From assembly GCA_944548615.1 (NCBI GenBank), contig OX155957.1, positions 10,329,597 to 10,393,596 of the forward strand: a DNA stretch of 64,000 bases. The letters run 5' to 3'. The position numbers and the translations under genes are program-made. The notes beneath the pieces are model-generated. The model worked only from the letters and a program-made list of their open reading frames with translations, was not told the DNA's origin and did not search any database. Below, in pieces: positions 1-12,300 of this stretch (positions within the stretch are counted from its first letter, which is position 1; every line of letters begins with the position of its first letter). The DNA comes from Micropterix aruncella (Eukaryota; Arthropoda; Insecta; Lepidoptera; Micropterigidae).

Positions 1-106
1 TTATAAACAAATTGGACTATTATGGAAGCAGGGCCTCAGCTGGAAAATTCTGAAGTCATCTAGGAAATAGATATACTCTGAAATAGATATATTTAAATAT
101 ACTCAC

Positions 107-362
107 CATAATGTGTGAACATTCTCATATGGCATCCAAGAGACATGAAGAGCATATGGTTCGCTTGAAGTCAGTGTGATATTGTTGGGCTCTGGAAACG
201 TACGGATCTGCACCTCTTCGCTATCGGTATACAAATCCGTGTTCTGAGAATAAGTACGCACCCAGACCGTATACATTTGCGAGGGTAGCAATCTTTTGAT
301 ATCAGTAAACACAGACACTTTGTTGGATGAAGAATTCGTCTTTGCGGAAAAGGTATTGTGCT
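107..362 (-). CDS. sev: sev exon 24: end of FN3-7, start of FN3-8 (last visible exon)
   Basis: This exon has 256 bases, phase 1 to phase 2. It reads VFTDIKRLLPSQMYTVWVRT, the FN3 closing strand, then FPEPNNITLT and YALHVSWMP, the opening of another FN3 domain. The donor is GTGAGT. The gene continues left of base 1, where the remaining FN3 sequence, membrane segment and kinase are expected. I saw no convincing exon in 1-60. Confidence 0.92.
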
Positions 363-3300
363 CTGAAAAAACAAAAACAAATAAAAATGGCAACCAGAAG
401 ACGGGAAAATGGCATATAGGGGGAAAATGCTACTGGAATGGTGCCCGAGAGCAACACAACGGAATGTCGGGAGAGGGCCAGCAGGATGAAGTGACGGCGA
501 ATAATATCAGATTCAGACGGGTTACCTTTCCGAGATTTGAGTAGCTTACCTTTGATTAGGTTTCTCGATGTCCCTTCAGTCCGCCAGTGCACTTCGTACC
601 ATATAAGCTGCTCTTCCGATGATCCAGATATTAAAATCGGAGGCAACCATTCCATACGAATCATCGTGGGGTTCAGAACGCTCGTTTTGATATTTCTCAC
701 CGGACCGGGAGCTGATGAAAAGACAAAGTTGGTTAATGCACACATAGTCCAAGCATATGAGATCTAAGCCGTTCGTTTCCAGGAAAAAAATCCAGAACTA
801 TTTTCCTCAACGGTTTTATATGTATTTGTAGACGCTGAATTCGACTTTCAACTTTGTAACCTCGCCAGAGGTGAGCTAACTTTAGGAATCGCGTAAAAAC
901 GCAAAATGTTTGCATTTAATTTAGTTTTTCGCTTATAATTCACGAATAAAGCATTTCTTCAACACGACTATTCAGAACAAAATTAGCGTATACAAAATTT
1001 CCTACAATTCATATTTACAGACTTAATTCCTCCGATGTACTAAACCGCCGCTAAAGCGCGCTCAAAAACGGTATTTTTTTGTCACTTAAAGAAAAACGCA
1101 GAAAATGGCATTTTGAAAGTGCGGTAGAGCCCCACTATGAACTTTATATGCCCAAAATCAATTATATTATGATTACCTGGTTTCCTTAGGTCACATTTAG
1201 TGCATCAGAAAACGCATGTAAGATGCGTGGTCGGCGTTTTTGAAAAACCGCGATACTCCCATGTTAACTACGTTAAATCTAGAATAAAACTGGATGTGTT
1301 AAGTGAAAAGATAGTACAGTAGGCTGGAAATACAATACAAGTGGCCGATCGTCAATGAGGTGCCATGTCAGCGGCCATTAACTTTCGTAATCCAGTCATT
1401 CCACGCAAAATTTACAAAGCCCTCGAAAATTTGTGTAGAATGTGTGTGCAAGCATACTAATATATAACGGTGGCTTATTCAATGGCAGGCGTCAATGAGC
1501 CGATAATTGAATAAATACGGATATAATACGGATAATACGAAAAACGCCGATCGGCGTGCGTGGCCACCCAGGGGTTAAGGGAGGATGGGCGCCCCACCCC
1601 CCACTCCTGGAATTGAACTTGGTAAAACACCCACAGAGAGCGTTTTTCCGCTGCGATTTCAGTTGGTAGAAGAGATGCTATATTTCAGTAGGTGGAAGTT
1701 AGCTTATATGATTATGTAATATACTCTTAGCTGTTGAACCGCAGCTAAGAAGACTCCTAGCGGAAACTAGCCCGCAGGCTAGAGTCCTACCCGGGCTCGC
1801 ACTTCTGCGTGGAGGCCGTCGGACCCTACACATAGGTCTTAGTGGCCAAACTGCAACGGGGCCCATTAGCTCCCGGTAATCCGGTACTGGCACTGTAGTA
1901 TCCGGTTTCGACGTTGCCAACTGAACGATTAGGTTTAAATAAATAAAATACAAACGGAGCTGCCATGGAATTCACCGACCGAAGTCGGGCCCATCATATA
2001 GTGTTATTACACTTCTGGGGGGTGAGCGGTGGATTCCGGACTAACGACCGGCTGTGGTAGGTTTAGGACAGCTGTCTTGCCACATGTGAGCGTCTACCTT
2101 ACCACCCATTCACTCCCCGTTCGAAGCTATAGAATTTGAGATGCGGAAATCGCGGTTTTAGATATTTTTTCTAAGAAGGAGTTAATTATTTTCCTGGAGA
2201 GACCAAGATTTTTAAAAAGGTGAAACAGAGATTTAGCTGGCAGGCCACGAGCGCCAACTTCCACCGCGTAAAGGTGAACAGTGAAGTCGTTCCTGGTGAC
2301 GGCATTTGCAAGATCATGGTATTTATTCAATTTGTACTCGTGAGCTTTTGGGATATTTGATTCCCATGGAACAGTTAATTCTACGATAAGGGCCATCTTC
2401 CGAGATAGAGAGTAAAGAGTTATATCTGGACGCAGGGCTGTGCATCCGAGACTTTCAGGGAATTTATACTGCTTGGAGACCGAATCGACCTCCAGAATCC
2501 AATCTGAAGCTTTCTCGGTTATTGAGAAAGGTGGTAAAGAGACCAGATTGGTAGACGTAGAAATCCGGCCAAATCTGGTAGTGAGGGTACGAGATAAGCC
2601 AGCTGGTTTCACTACCCAGTGCTTTGCGGTAAGGCTTTGGACTCTCACTGATCCGAATTGTGTTGTCCCTAAGTCTCTGCGTTCATCACATGGTTGAAAG
2701 AATGATCTAATATCGATATAACTTCCTGGGGTGGCAGTTTCACCCGTAGTAGTTGACAACCCTCAAGGTCTAAGTTTAGGTAAGCAGAAGAGAATAAAAC
2801 TCACCTCCAGCCAATGTCTTCAGTACAACAACGGGTCCAGTCACTGATTTAATCTCCTTTAACTCCCCATAATAATTGTTCACTTGCAAGTAAAACGAAT
2901 ACTTCGTCAACGGTCTCAATCCATTAATCAGCACTTGCTTTTTAAAACTTTTCACAGCTGTGCAAGCGTTTTCGGTGCATTCAGTCGTATCGCCTTCAAC
3001 ATAAGGCTGATATAATATCGTGTAGTAGGTCGTCGCCATTTCATATCCGAGCTTCTTGCAAACGGGCAATACGTCAGCGTCCGGCAACAACAGAGTCAAG
3101 CTATTCGGCGAGCTTTCCAGCAGGGAAACATTCAAGGACGCTTGCTTTGTGACGAGGCAGTTTTTAGAGGGGTACTGTTGGAGTCTCGGCGATATCGATT
3201 GGATCTTGTGACCGGCGGTTATGTTCACTTTTCGGATGTCCAATCTTGAAGTTGCGGATTTCGCACAGGTGAATATCTGCTTCTGCGTCGTGTTGGACCA

Positions 3301-6300
3301 GTACAAGCTTTTGGCGTCGAGGGTGAGGTAGTTTGGGGGAAGACCTGTGAAATTACCAAGCATTGACAAAATATAGAGCAGTTGCATCTGTGAAATGTAG
3401 TTATTTTTTGTATTTATTTATTTAATGTTGATTCACAAAGAAAAACTCACTAGGTAATTAAAAAAAAATAGTTAATTTTAAATATAAATATATTTGAAGA
3501 TAATGGTTTAAATTGTAGAATAGAATAACTTTATTGTGCTATAAAAACATTACATTACACTGGTTTAAAAAAAAAGACAATTTATGCACAAATGGCGGAC
3601 TTATTGCTATAGCGATATCTAACAGTCAACCATTTGTCTGTCCGTTTCTGTCAACCGTTTATCTTACAGTCAAGTCAATTGTCAGCAATGAACATCAATA
3701 ATCATTTTGCATGTCGCCGTATCTGATGTCCCATTTCCGTTTACTTTTAAATACCTAACTTAGTTTTAAATTATGTTGTTTGACGTATGTTCAAGCTATT
3801 GTTTACTTAGTAGGCTTGCCTTATTATAGGCCTAGTTAGGCATCATTGATTTGAAGAATATTCTCAGCTGCGGTGCTCTCTATTTTGCTACTGTTTACAA
3901 TGAAGCCCGAACTAATGTAATAATGTACTGCAGTCAATAATACATACGTATTGTGCTTTTCCTTAAATAAATAAAGAAACAAAATCAAATATTTTTTGAA
4001 ATAGTAACTAATACAATTTGTACCATAAATTAGGATTAACCTTTGTCGCCTTACTAACATGACACTAGTGTTTAGGTAAATATTTAATAATCTACATAAT
4101 GAATTATAAATTATAATAACGGATAATATACGATATGCACCAACACAATATATACATAGCAAGATTTTTATTATATAAATAATAGGATTTTTAATAGCAT
4201 TTTTTAAAAAATAATAGAAGAGGCATATTATGATTAGTTTACCTAATTTAATTTTTGAAAAACGATTTTCTACTTAGTATATTTCTTAGTTAAAGAGTAC
4301 TGCTACAATTATAATTTACCGCTTCAACATCATTTTTAATCGTCATATGTACTTCAATGAATGAATAAATAAATAAATAATTTTTTAGGGCCCCAATTAT
4401 AAACACAATTTTGCTTTTATATTGGGTCCTTACCTATGAAGTTGTTGTTCTATACAGGAAATTTAGGGCCAAAACTTTGTATGAAAAAAATATATATTTA
4501 ATTAATAGAAATATTGACCCCTATTGTCTATGCAGATTTGTCATTTTAATGGGAGTTGCTTAATTCTTCTGCTGTAAAACTCTCATGGACAGGAACCAAT
4601 GGATCCTTTGAAAGGCGTTTTTCACCGACTCTTTAAAGTTGATTTTTTCCCTTGTAAAAAGTAATCTAAATACTGAAAAAAATAAAACGCCATTGGAGCA
4701 AGGTCTGGCAAGTACGATGGGGGACCAAGAGTTTCCAGCCGCAGCTCCTGCAACCTCTTCCAGGCGAAGGATTAGCATTGAATGCGATTCCTGAGGCTGT
4801 GGATTCCAACACCATTAGAGTGAACGGAGTGTGGAACAGCTTCAACATATCTTGGATGCCGACGAATGTCTCGCACGGTCAGGTTTTCTACGATATAAAC
4901 ATAGACTTCAACGGACGCTTTCAAATGCATGTAAGTTGACTTTAATGGTTTTATATTTTAATTTTTGTTACTGTCGATGATCTCTTTTACTATTGGGTCC
5001 TTACCTATGAAGTTGCTGTTCTATAAAGGAAATTTAAGGTCAAAAAATTTCTATGAAAAATATATATTTAATTAACAAAAATATTGACCCCTGGTATTTA
5101 TGCAGATTTTCATTTTAATGGGAGTTTGCTTAATTCCTTTGCTGTAAAACTCTCGTGGACAGAAATCAATGAAAGTTTTGAAGGCGTTTTTCACCTACTC
5201 TTTAAAGTTGATTTTTGCCTCTTGTAAAAAGTTATCTAAAATTTGAAAAAAAAACTGTTGGAGCAAGGTCTGGCAAGTGGGGTTGGTGACGAAGAGACTT
5301 CAGCCGGAACTCCTGCAACTTTGCGACTGTTTGCAGTGAAATCTGTGGATATACATTGTCGTACAGAAGCAGTGACAATGAGCGATTGACCAGGCTCGGT
5401 TGTTTAAACACGAGCTTCTCCATCATTGTTTACAGTTCTTAACATTACATATTTGCGGTAACTGTATAGCCAGACTGCAATAAGATGTAAAAGGAAACAC
5501 CGGCACAGGAACTCATATTTGAAAATAATGCAAATTTTCAACTTTACCATGGTTGCACAAACGAAAATATTTGAGCAAAGACAAACGAAGGATAAACAAA
5601 TAAACAGGTGAGTCTTAAAAAAGTATAACATGGCCGTGAATTACAATTTATTTGAATTTGAAATTCCAACTCAAACCCAAGTTATCCAAGTTCAAAGTGG
5701 CCAGTGTTAAAAAACAGCAATTATTTATTTTTTATTTATATATTTAGGTACTTATGATTAGGTATACAGTTCATTGGTCATGTAATCTTATAAAAATTAT
5801 ATAAATTATTTAATAATTAATATAGGGAGGTTTAACACATCTTACATGACCTTTACTGCCAAGAGCACTAACTAGGCGATAATTTGGCCCGTCTCTAGAT
5901 GTGCATATTTAATTACATAGGTAAGGACCCAATATAATACGTTGATTAAAAAAAAAACAATAGGTATATACCATAATTCCGGTTATCAGTGGCGTTGACG
6001 ACGACTTTGCATCTGCAACCGTCCATATCGCTAGCTGCAATGTGGTAGGTCCACGCGTCCACCCAGAAGATTTTATGGTCGTCTTCCTTAGTGAGGTCAA
6101 GCACAAAACTCTTCATCACGGAAAGGTTTTCGGGACAGTTGCACATCGGAAAGCGGTCTTTGGAATGGGAGTTTCTTCCGAAAAACGGCCGCATGTTTGA
6201 GCCGTCCGTTTTGGAAGTCATCAATCTGCCAATGCCCAAGTGGTTGGTCTCCACCCAATATAGTGATCTGGGAATGTAATATTGAATTAATCGACCAAAA

Positions 6301-9300
6301 TAGTATCTACATGACTCAAACGTTTTAGGAAAACATCATCCCTGTTACATGCAGCAGAAGTCTAAAGGTTCCTTGGCAACATCTGTGTAGTGCAGTTTCT
6401 CTTATTATTCTGCGGGTGTGTGGTATTAGTTGGGAATGGAAATACGATCGAGATCGTATCAAATATTAAACGACCACTACAAGAATATGTTATTAAAGGT
6501 AGATGTTTAAAATCCAAATATTTTTAGACTTTATTTTGGAATGATTTCTTCTTATTTGATTATTATTATTGTTTTTTTTTCTTTTGTTTATAATCACTTT
6601 ACCGGCCTATCAACCACAATTTTTTTGCTTGCGGTGAAGACCGATATATACATTTTGACCCCCAACCCCCTAGAGATTACAACCCTTTCCAGACTGAAGT
6701 TTGTGTGTGTGTGTGTGTGTGTTTGTGTGTGTACTCCTCCACAATAGCACCCAAACACTTTATCCGATAAAGCTGAAATTTGGCATGCAGGCATCAATTG
6801 GTCAGTTATGGACTTGGAGATTTGGACATCTAGAATAGATATTTTTCAAGTTGGGAATAATATGGCAGTATCGAAATATTTTATATGTTTCAATGAAGTC
6901 CCATCTTTGCCTGCGCTCTTCGAGCGTAGTAAGCCTCAAATCCTGCAGTCGCTCTTCATATGGCTTGTTTCTGACTGTTTCCACCATTTTTGTCGTTTTC
7001 AGTGAGATTAGCCATTCTAAGGAATCTTACTTAACTTATTGTTCTGTGGACTAAAGGCCACTTAACAATCCTGTTCAAGTCACCTGTATAAGCTGAGGAG
7101 CAACGACGGATCTGCAAAGAAATTTGCGTCATCAGCGAAGAATGCTAAGGGAAGACAGATCAGGGGTCCCAAGTGAGTAAGATGCCAAATGCCACAGGCC
7201 TAACAACCGAGGCCTGAGGCACGCCGCTTAGGACTTCATGGGGATCCTATCGGTCTGAATATCCGTTTAGTTAGGAAAAAATTCAACCATTTTAACAGAT
7301 TACCACAAATGCCAAAATGTTGTAGTTTGTGTATTAACCTTCTCAAGGGACACTGTCGAAAGCTTTTTGAAATCTCTTGATCGTTAAAGAAAAGATGGAT
7401 GATAAACCTCACATATATTAACATGATTTGGACTAGAATCTGAGTAAGAAAACAACATATCCCATACACATAAAGCACCACTATAATCTGCATAGCAATA
7501 CGACAGCTGATGACTACTGACAACGATTTAAATAAATACCTGGTCGATGGTGAAACTTGGAGATTGTAGATGTGCTTGTTGCTTCTGAGAACTCGTTCAA
7601 TGGCAGCATTTCCATGCCTGTGCACGACATTCAAATCGATCTTGTAGATAGCGCAGCCAAACAGATCGGTCGCTAGTTCCATCTGGGACCAGTACAACAT
7701 CCGCGATACCCAATCTATGGTTATGGATACGGCTGAACCGTTTATCGATATTAGCTGTAATAGTTAATAACAGTTAATGCATTGCACAATCAATAGTAGC
7801 CATTGTATCTCCTAGTCCAGGGGTTCCCAAACTTATTGACCCCGCGACCCACTTTTTAAAATCACAATATTTTGCGACCCAGTGAGAACTTCTTCAGAAA
7901 AGTTAGTGAGTGGTTTGATGAAAAAATAAATAATTCATTTGTAAGTGTATCATAAGTAAGTCTTTATTTTTATAAGAAATTGTAATGTGCAACAAAATAA
8001 AAAATAGAACCTAAGAACTACGTTTATATACCTACTTACCTACCTACTTTGAAAATCATAGGGTAGGTACGGCTAAATAATTCAGTGTGACGGATGAGCT
8101 TGCTTTCTATTTTTCAAAATTACAGAGAATTTGACAAATATAGCTTTTTTCTGTACTATCATAGCAGAAAAACCTACTTCACACATATACGACGTTGTGA
8201 ATGGGAGTAGGACTTTTACTGCCTCAGCATAAATGTGTGGATGTGTAGCACGTAGAGATAGCCAGAATTGTGTCAAGCGTTGGCGACTGAATGTACTCTT
8301 CAAATAGGTATCTTCTGACAAGTCAATTAACTCTTCATCGGCATTAGTTGAATGTTCGAAATCACATTTTAACGAATTCAAATGATCGGAAATTGCTTTT
8401 ATTAAGTTACTGGATGGTTGCAGTTGATTTTCGTTTATGAATGTATCTAAAACGGGAAAGCAGACGAACTTTCGCTGTTCAGTGTTATTCTTCCACAACA
8501 CAAGTTTTCTCATCAATGCTTTTCTATTCTTTTCAAGTGCTATCTTTATTTTATTTAATTATATTGTCTGTAGGTATCCTAAATACACTTAGACTCATCA
8601 TTCTTTCTCGTCGTCTATCTGCCATATTATGCCCTACGTTCATACGTTGTGTTCGCGACCCACCTGGAATCGGCTCGCGACCCACCAGTGGGCTGCGACC
8701 CACACTTTGGGAACCGCTGTCCTAGTCTATTATAGTCTATATACAGACTAGAAGATACAATGGTACGATAACTATATAGTCCTGAGGGCGATGGATTTGT
8801 TAATATAGAAGAATTCGACAAATTAAACATTTTTACAGATGGCTTATAAACAAATAAAAGGACTGGAGCAGGGGCAATTCCTTGGACTAAATTATAGGGT
8901 TCGACTCCATAAAAGCTTGGGGGCTCGAGCATACATAACAGCTCTTGCTGTGCTGTGGGTGAATGCAGATATTTTACACTGAATAATATTTATAATTAGC
9001 AGTAAAATAGAATCGAAGCTGCCATGTAATTCACCAACCGGAGTCGGGACCATCATATTTTATTAATTAATTTCTGAAGGTGAGCAGTGGACTCCAGTGT
9101 AACGACTGGCTGTGGTAGGTTTAGGACAGCTGTATTTGTATTTTGTATAAGGCCCTGAGACAAGAAAAGACTCAATTGGCTCATGTGCTAATGTGATACT
9201 CAAATTGAAGATTTCATTCGAAATAAATACCAAGGTTTCGGGCCGAAGAAACTAAAGAAATGGACAGAGAATAGGTAGATACAAACGGAGCTGCCATGGA

Positions 9301-12300
9301 ATTCACCGACCAGAATCAGACCCATCATAATAATATTATTACACTGTTGGGGTGTGAGCGATGGATTCCGGACTAATAACTGGCTGTGGTAGGTTTAGGA
9401 CAGCTATCTCGCTGCATGTGACCGTTCGCCTTACCACCCATTCACTCTCCCTTCGACGTCATATAATTTGAGATGCAGAAATCACGGTTTCAAATATTTT
9501 TTCAGGAAGGACCTGATAATTACCCTGGAGAGACCAAGATATTTAAAAAGGTGAAAAAGTTTTGGCGGGCGGGCCACGAGTGCCAACTTCCACTGCGTGA
9601 AGGTGAACAGTGAAGCCGTTCCGGGAGAGGGAGTTCACGAGATCATGTTATTTATATAATTTGTACTCGTAGTCTGTTGGGATTGTTGATTCCCATGGAA
9701 CAATTAATTCTATAATAAGGGACATATTCCAAGATAGGGAGTAAAGAGTTATATCTGGAAGGAGGGCTGTGAATTAGAGACTTTCAGGGAATTTATACTG
9801 CTTAGAGACCGAATCGACCTCCAGAGTCCAATCTGAAGCTTTCTCGATAATTGAGAAAGGTTTTGTATTGGAATGTTTTTTGCCTTTAGAGCCATCCCAA
9901 ACAAACTTTATTGGGGGTTTGGAGGGTACTGTCAGACCCTTGTTGGCACGAGCCACTGAGAGACTAATTACCTCACGAAAAACAGCAAGGACTTTGCTGT
10001 GGCCTCAAGTGTACTGTCCTTAATCTAAGGCCGCCTTGCAGCCAGCTAGATTATGTCTAGCTGTACAATTTTATTTTTTCGCTTATTGTTTCCGAAATGA
10101 CATTTTTCCATATTTGGAATCGGGTGCTCTTTCTGCACGTACAAATTTTTAGTAACTGCTAAAAACTCTTTAGAAACTCGGAGATCTTGAGTTTGGAAAA
10201 AGCATGTAACTGTGGGGATAACGATGAAAAATAAAAATAAAAGTTCCAATAAAAACGTTGGCCTTCACTTATGCCGAGAAATTTTCTAACTCCCCACATA
10301 CCATGGTGGGATTATAAAATAATGAATACTCACTTTGCTATGCCCGGTTTCATCTATCCTCGAAATAAATATCTCCTGCAGTTCATCCATCCAGTAAATC
10401 AATCCTTCGCTTATAGACACCGCGAAATCAACAGCTTTGCCGGAACTCTTTGCTATGGTGTATGTAAAACTATCACCCAGATCCAAATCAGCAACTTTAA
10501 TAGCGTCGTGCGAGGAGATAACTAATCTGGGAATTGGCGATTCGATGTCTGTGAAAGCTTTTGATATGTGGGACAGCGGCCCGTATCCGGCGTTCGTGAA
10601 CGCTTGCACCTTAATAAAATAAAACCATAATTAAATACAAACTGTGTTCCCGGGTAGCTTTCAGATGAAACTACCGCAGTGTGGGTGGTGCTGCAAGGTA
10701 AGGAGTCTGCTACCATGACTGAAGATTTATTAAAATGATCAATTGTCTAAAAAGAATATAAGAAAAATATTATAAAATATAACGACTAAACATGTGTTAT
10801 TAAAAAGCTCTTTTCATGACTGTCATTTGTTACTATGGCGGTCATTATCAAATCGTTGTGAGAATAAAGTTACAACTAAAACAAAAGTCTATGTCACTTC
10901 GTTATTACATCTTAGTGTCAGAATAACAAACTAATCTATATAATAATATGAAATGTGTGTTTTTCCTGTAACGGCCATATTGAGAGAACGGTTAGGTGTA
11001 AACATTTGGTTGAGGTGTCTAAAAAAAGCTCTCAGTCTGTAGATGTGTCATCAAAAGAGAAAAATAAAAAAAAAAGTCATCAAAAGAAAAAAACATATTT
11101 TTTTAACGTGTTTTTCCTGTAACCTCTAAATTGAGAGAACGGCTAAGTGTAAATATTTGGTTGAGATGTCATAAAAAAGCTCTACGTCTGTAGATATGTC
11201 ATCAAAAGTTCAAACTTTCGAGAAATTCACTAACCTTTGCACCCGCTTATTGCTAACCAAAGGCGTTCGTCGAGATGTACCCCTCTGCTCAATTCCGTCG
11301 CACCCTATCCCCGCAATACCCTGTCACTGGACAGAACGTCTACTAACTGCTTTCTTGGTATACTGTGGCCATAGTAACAAATGACAACTGGAGGTGTCAA
11401 CTACAATGGGCGAACCCGTCACCTCAGGAAGTTTTAACGATATTAGATCGTTCTGTCTCTCTAGACAGTCCACTGTCTAGTTACGCCACTTGCCTGCAAG
11501 AAGCCAACGCCTTACTGCAAGATAACCAGGTTATTCGGCCAGCGGGCCGACACTCACGCCCTTACTTCCAGTTGCAACCAGATAACTCTGGTTTTCCGAC
11601 TGGTGACAGGTTCGAGGTCGCTTGCGCGGTCCTCTCCCTTACGTAGCGGTGATTTGGTGTCTTTCGAATCTTTCGCGGACCACCGATTGGTAATTCAAGA
11701 GCAGTTGTCGTAAGGTTAACAACTACCCCCGCTCTATAGGAAACAATACTGTTTTCAAACAGGCTGTTAGTCGGAATGCACAATCGATTGGCGACGCCGC
11801 ACGGTGCGCAAACTATCCAGAAGCGCCCGAAGGTTGACTCCTAGGGGGAAACTGGCCCGCAGGCCAGAGTCCTACCCGGGCTCGTACTTCCGGAGGCCGC
11901 CGGATAGGTGTTGACCCGTGAGTTTGGCTAACTCTAAACACATGGGTCTTAGTGGCCTAACTGCAACAGGGCCCATTAGCTCCCAGTAACAATGACAGTC
12001 ATGAAAATAGCTTTCCAATAACATACATATTTCTGGTCGTTATCGGTCAGTGGGAATGCGTCCCATACATTTTCCCATTCTCCTTGGTACATTACTATAA
12101 ATACCAATAATATTGCTATAAATACCTGAAAAAAGTATGTCACATTTTTCAGCAAATTTTTAACTGTGTACTGCAGCGGCTCGGATGGAACATTATCCCC
12201 ATCGCAAACGGTATTTTCAATGCCATCTTCGGTATACCAGCATACTATTCTATATCCTTTTATGATTCCATTCACATGCATCGGTTCATCCCAGCGGTAA

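Larger units (their letters stand above)
712..2804 (-). other. Intron 22-23 contents
   Basis: Bases 712-1740 hold AT-rich sequence with no gene I can recognise. The remainder holds an R650 3' end (1745-1882), a LINE 3' copy (1935-2523) and an R650 5' piece (2524-2762), described separately. Confidence 0.8.
4422..5932 (+). mobile_element. Composite mariner carrying a copy of sev exon 16
   Basis: It is flanked by TA on both sides (4420-4421, 5933-5934). The outer ends are matching inverted termini starting TTGGGTCCTTACCTATG. Layout: a mariner end fragment (4422-4764), exon 16 of the gene on the plus strand (4765-4932), its donor and first intron bases (4933-4992), then a second mariner copy (4993-5932) with its own right end. 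That last mariner occupies the same position relative to exon 16 as the one at 16321-17069. The right end has an extra insertion of about 185 bases (about 5727-5912). Confidence 0.85.
3345..5971 (-). other. Intron 21-22 contents
   Basis: It holds a LINE tail (3520-3640), very AT-rich sequence without recognisable features (3640-4420) and the composite mariner (4422-5932). No missing exon of the gene is expected here, because phases 1 and 1 join. Confidence 0.8.
6268..7539 (-). other. Intron 20-21 contents
   Basis: Bases 6270-6597 are AT-rich and featureless to me. An RB repeat piece with a (GT)n run (6598-6810) and a LINE C-terminal fragment (6802-7160) follow. Bases 7160-7539 contain nothing I can name. 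Confidence 0.7.
7755..10333 (-). other. Intron 19-20 contents
   Basis: It holds the hAT element (7818-8719), LINE B 3' fragments (9011-9135, 9285-10060) and short stretches of unrecognised sequence. Nothing recognisable at 8728-9010 or 10060-10333. Confidence 0.75.
10610..12125 (-). other. Intron 18-19 contents
   Basis: It contains an imperfect tandem duplication (10954-11212) and an R650 copy (11395-11984). The rest is AT-rich and featureless. Confidence 0.7.

Noticed and set aside
1..60. A further sev exon
   Set aside because: Candidate acceptors give immediate stops in the required phase (2); no FN3 text appears.
302..745. Exons 23 and 24 as one continuous exon
   Set aside because: The FN3 frame changes at 550; a GT-AG intron (363-549) joins the halves with correct phase.
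2127..2759. A single 210-codon gene
   Set aside because: Its first part is R650 repeat and its second part is LINE B endonuclease, joined in frame by chance.
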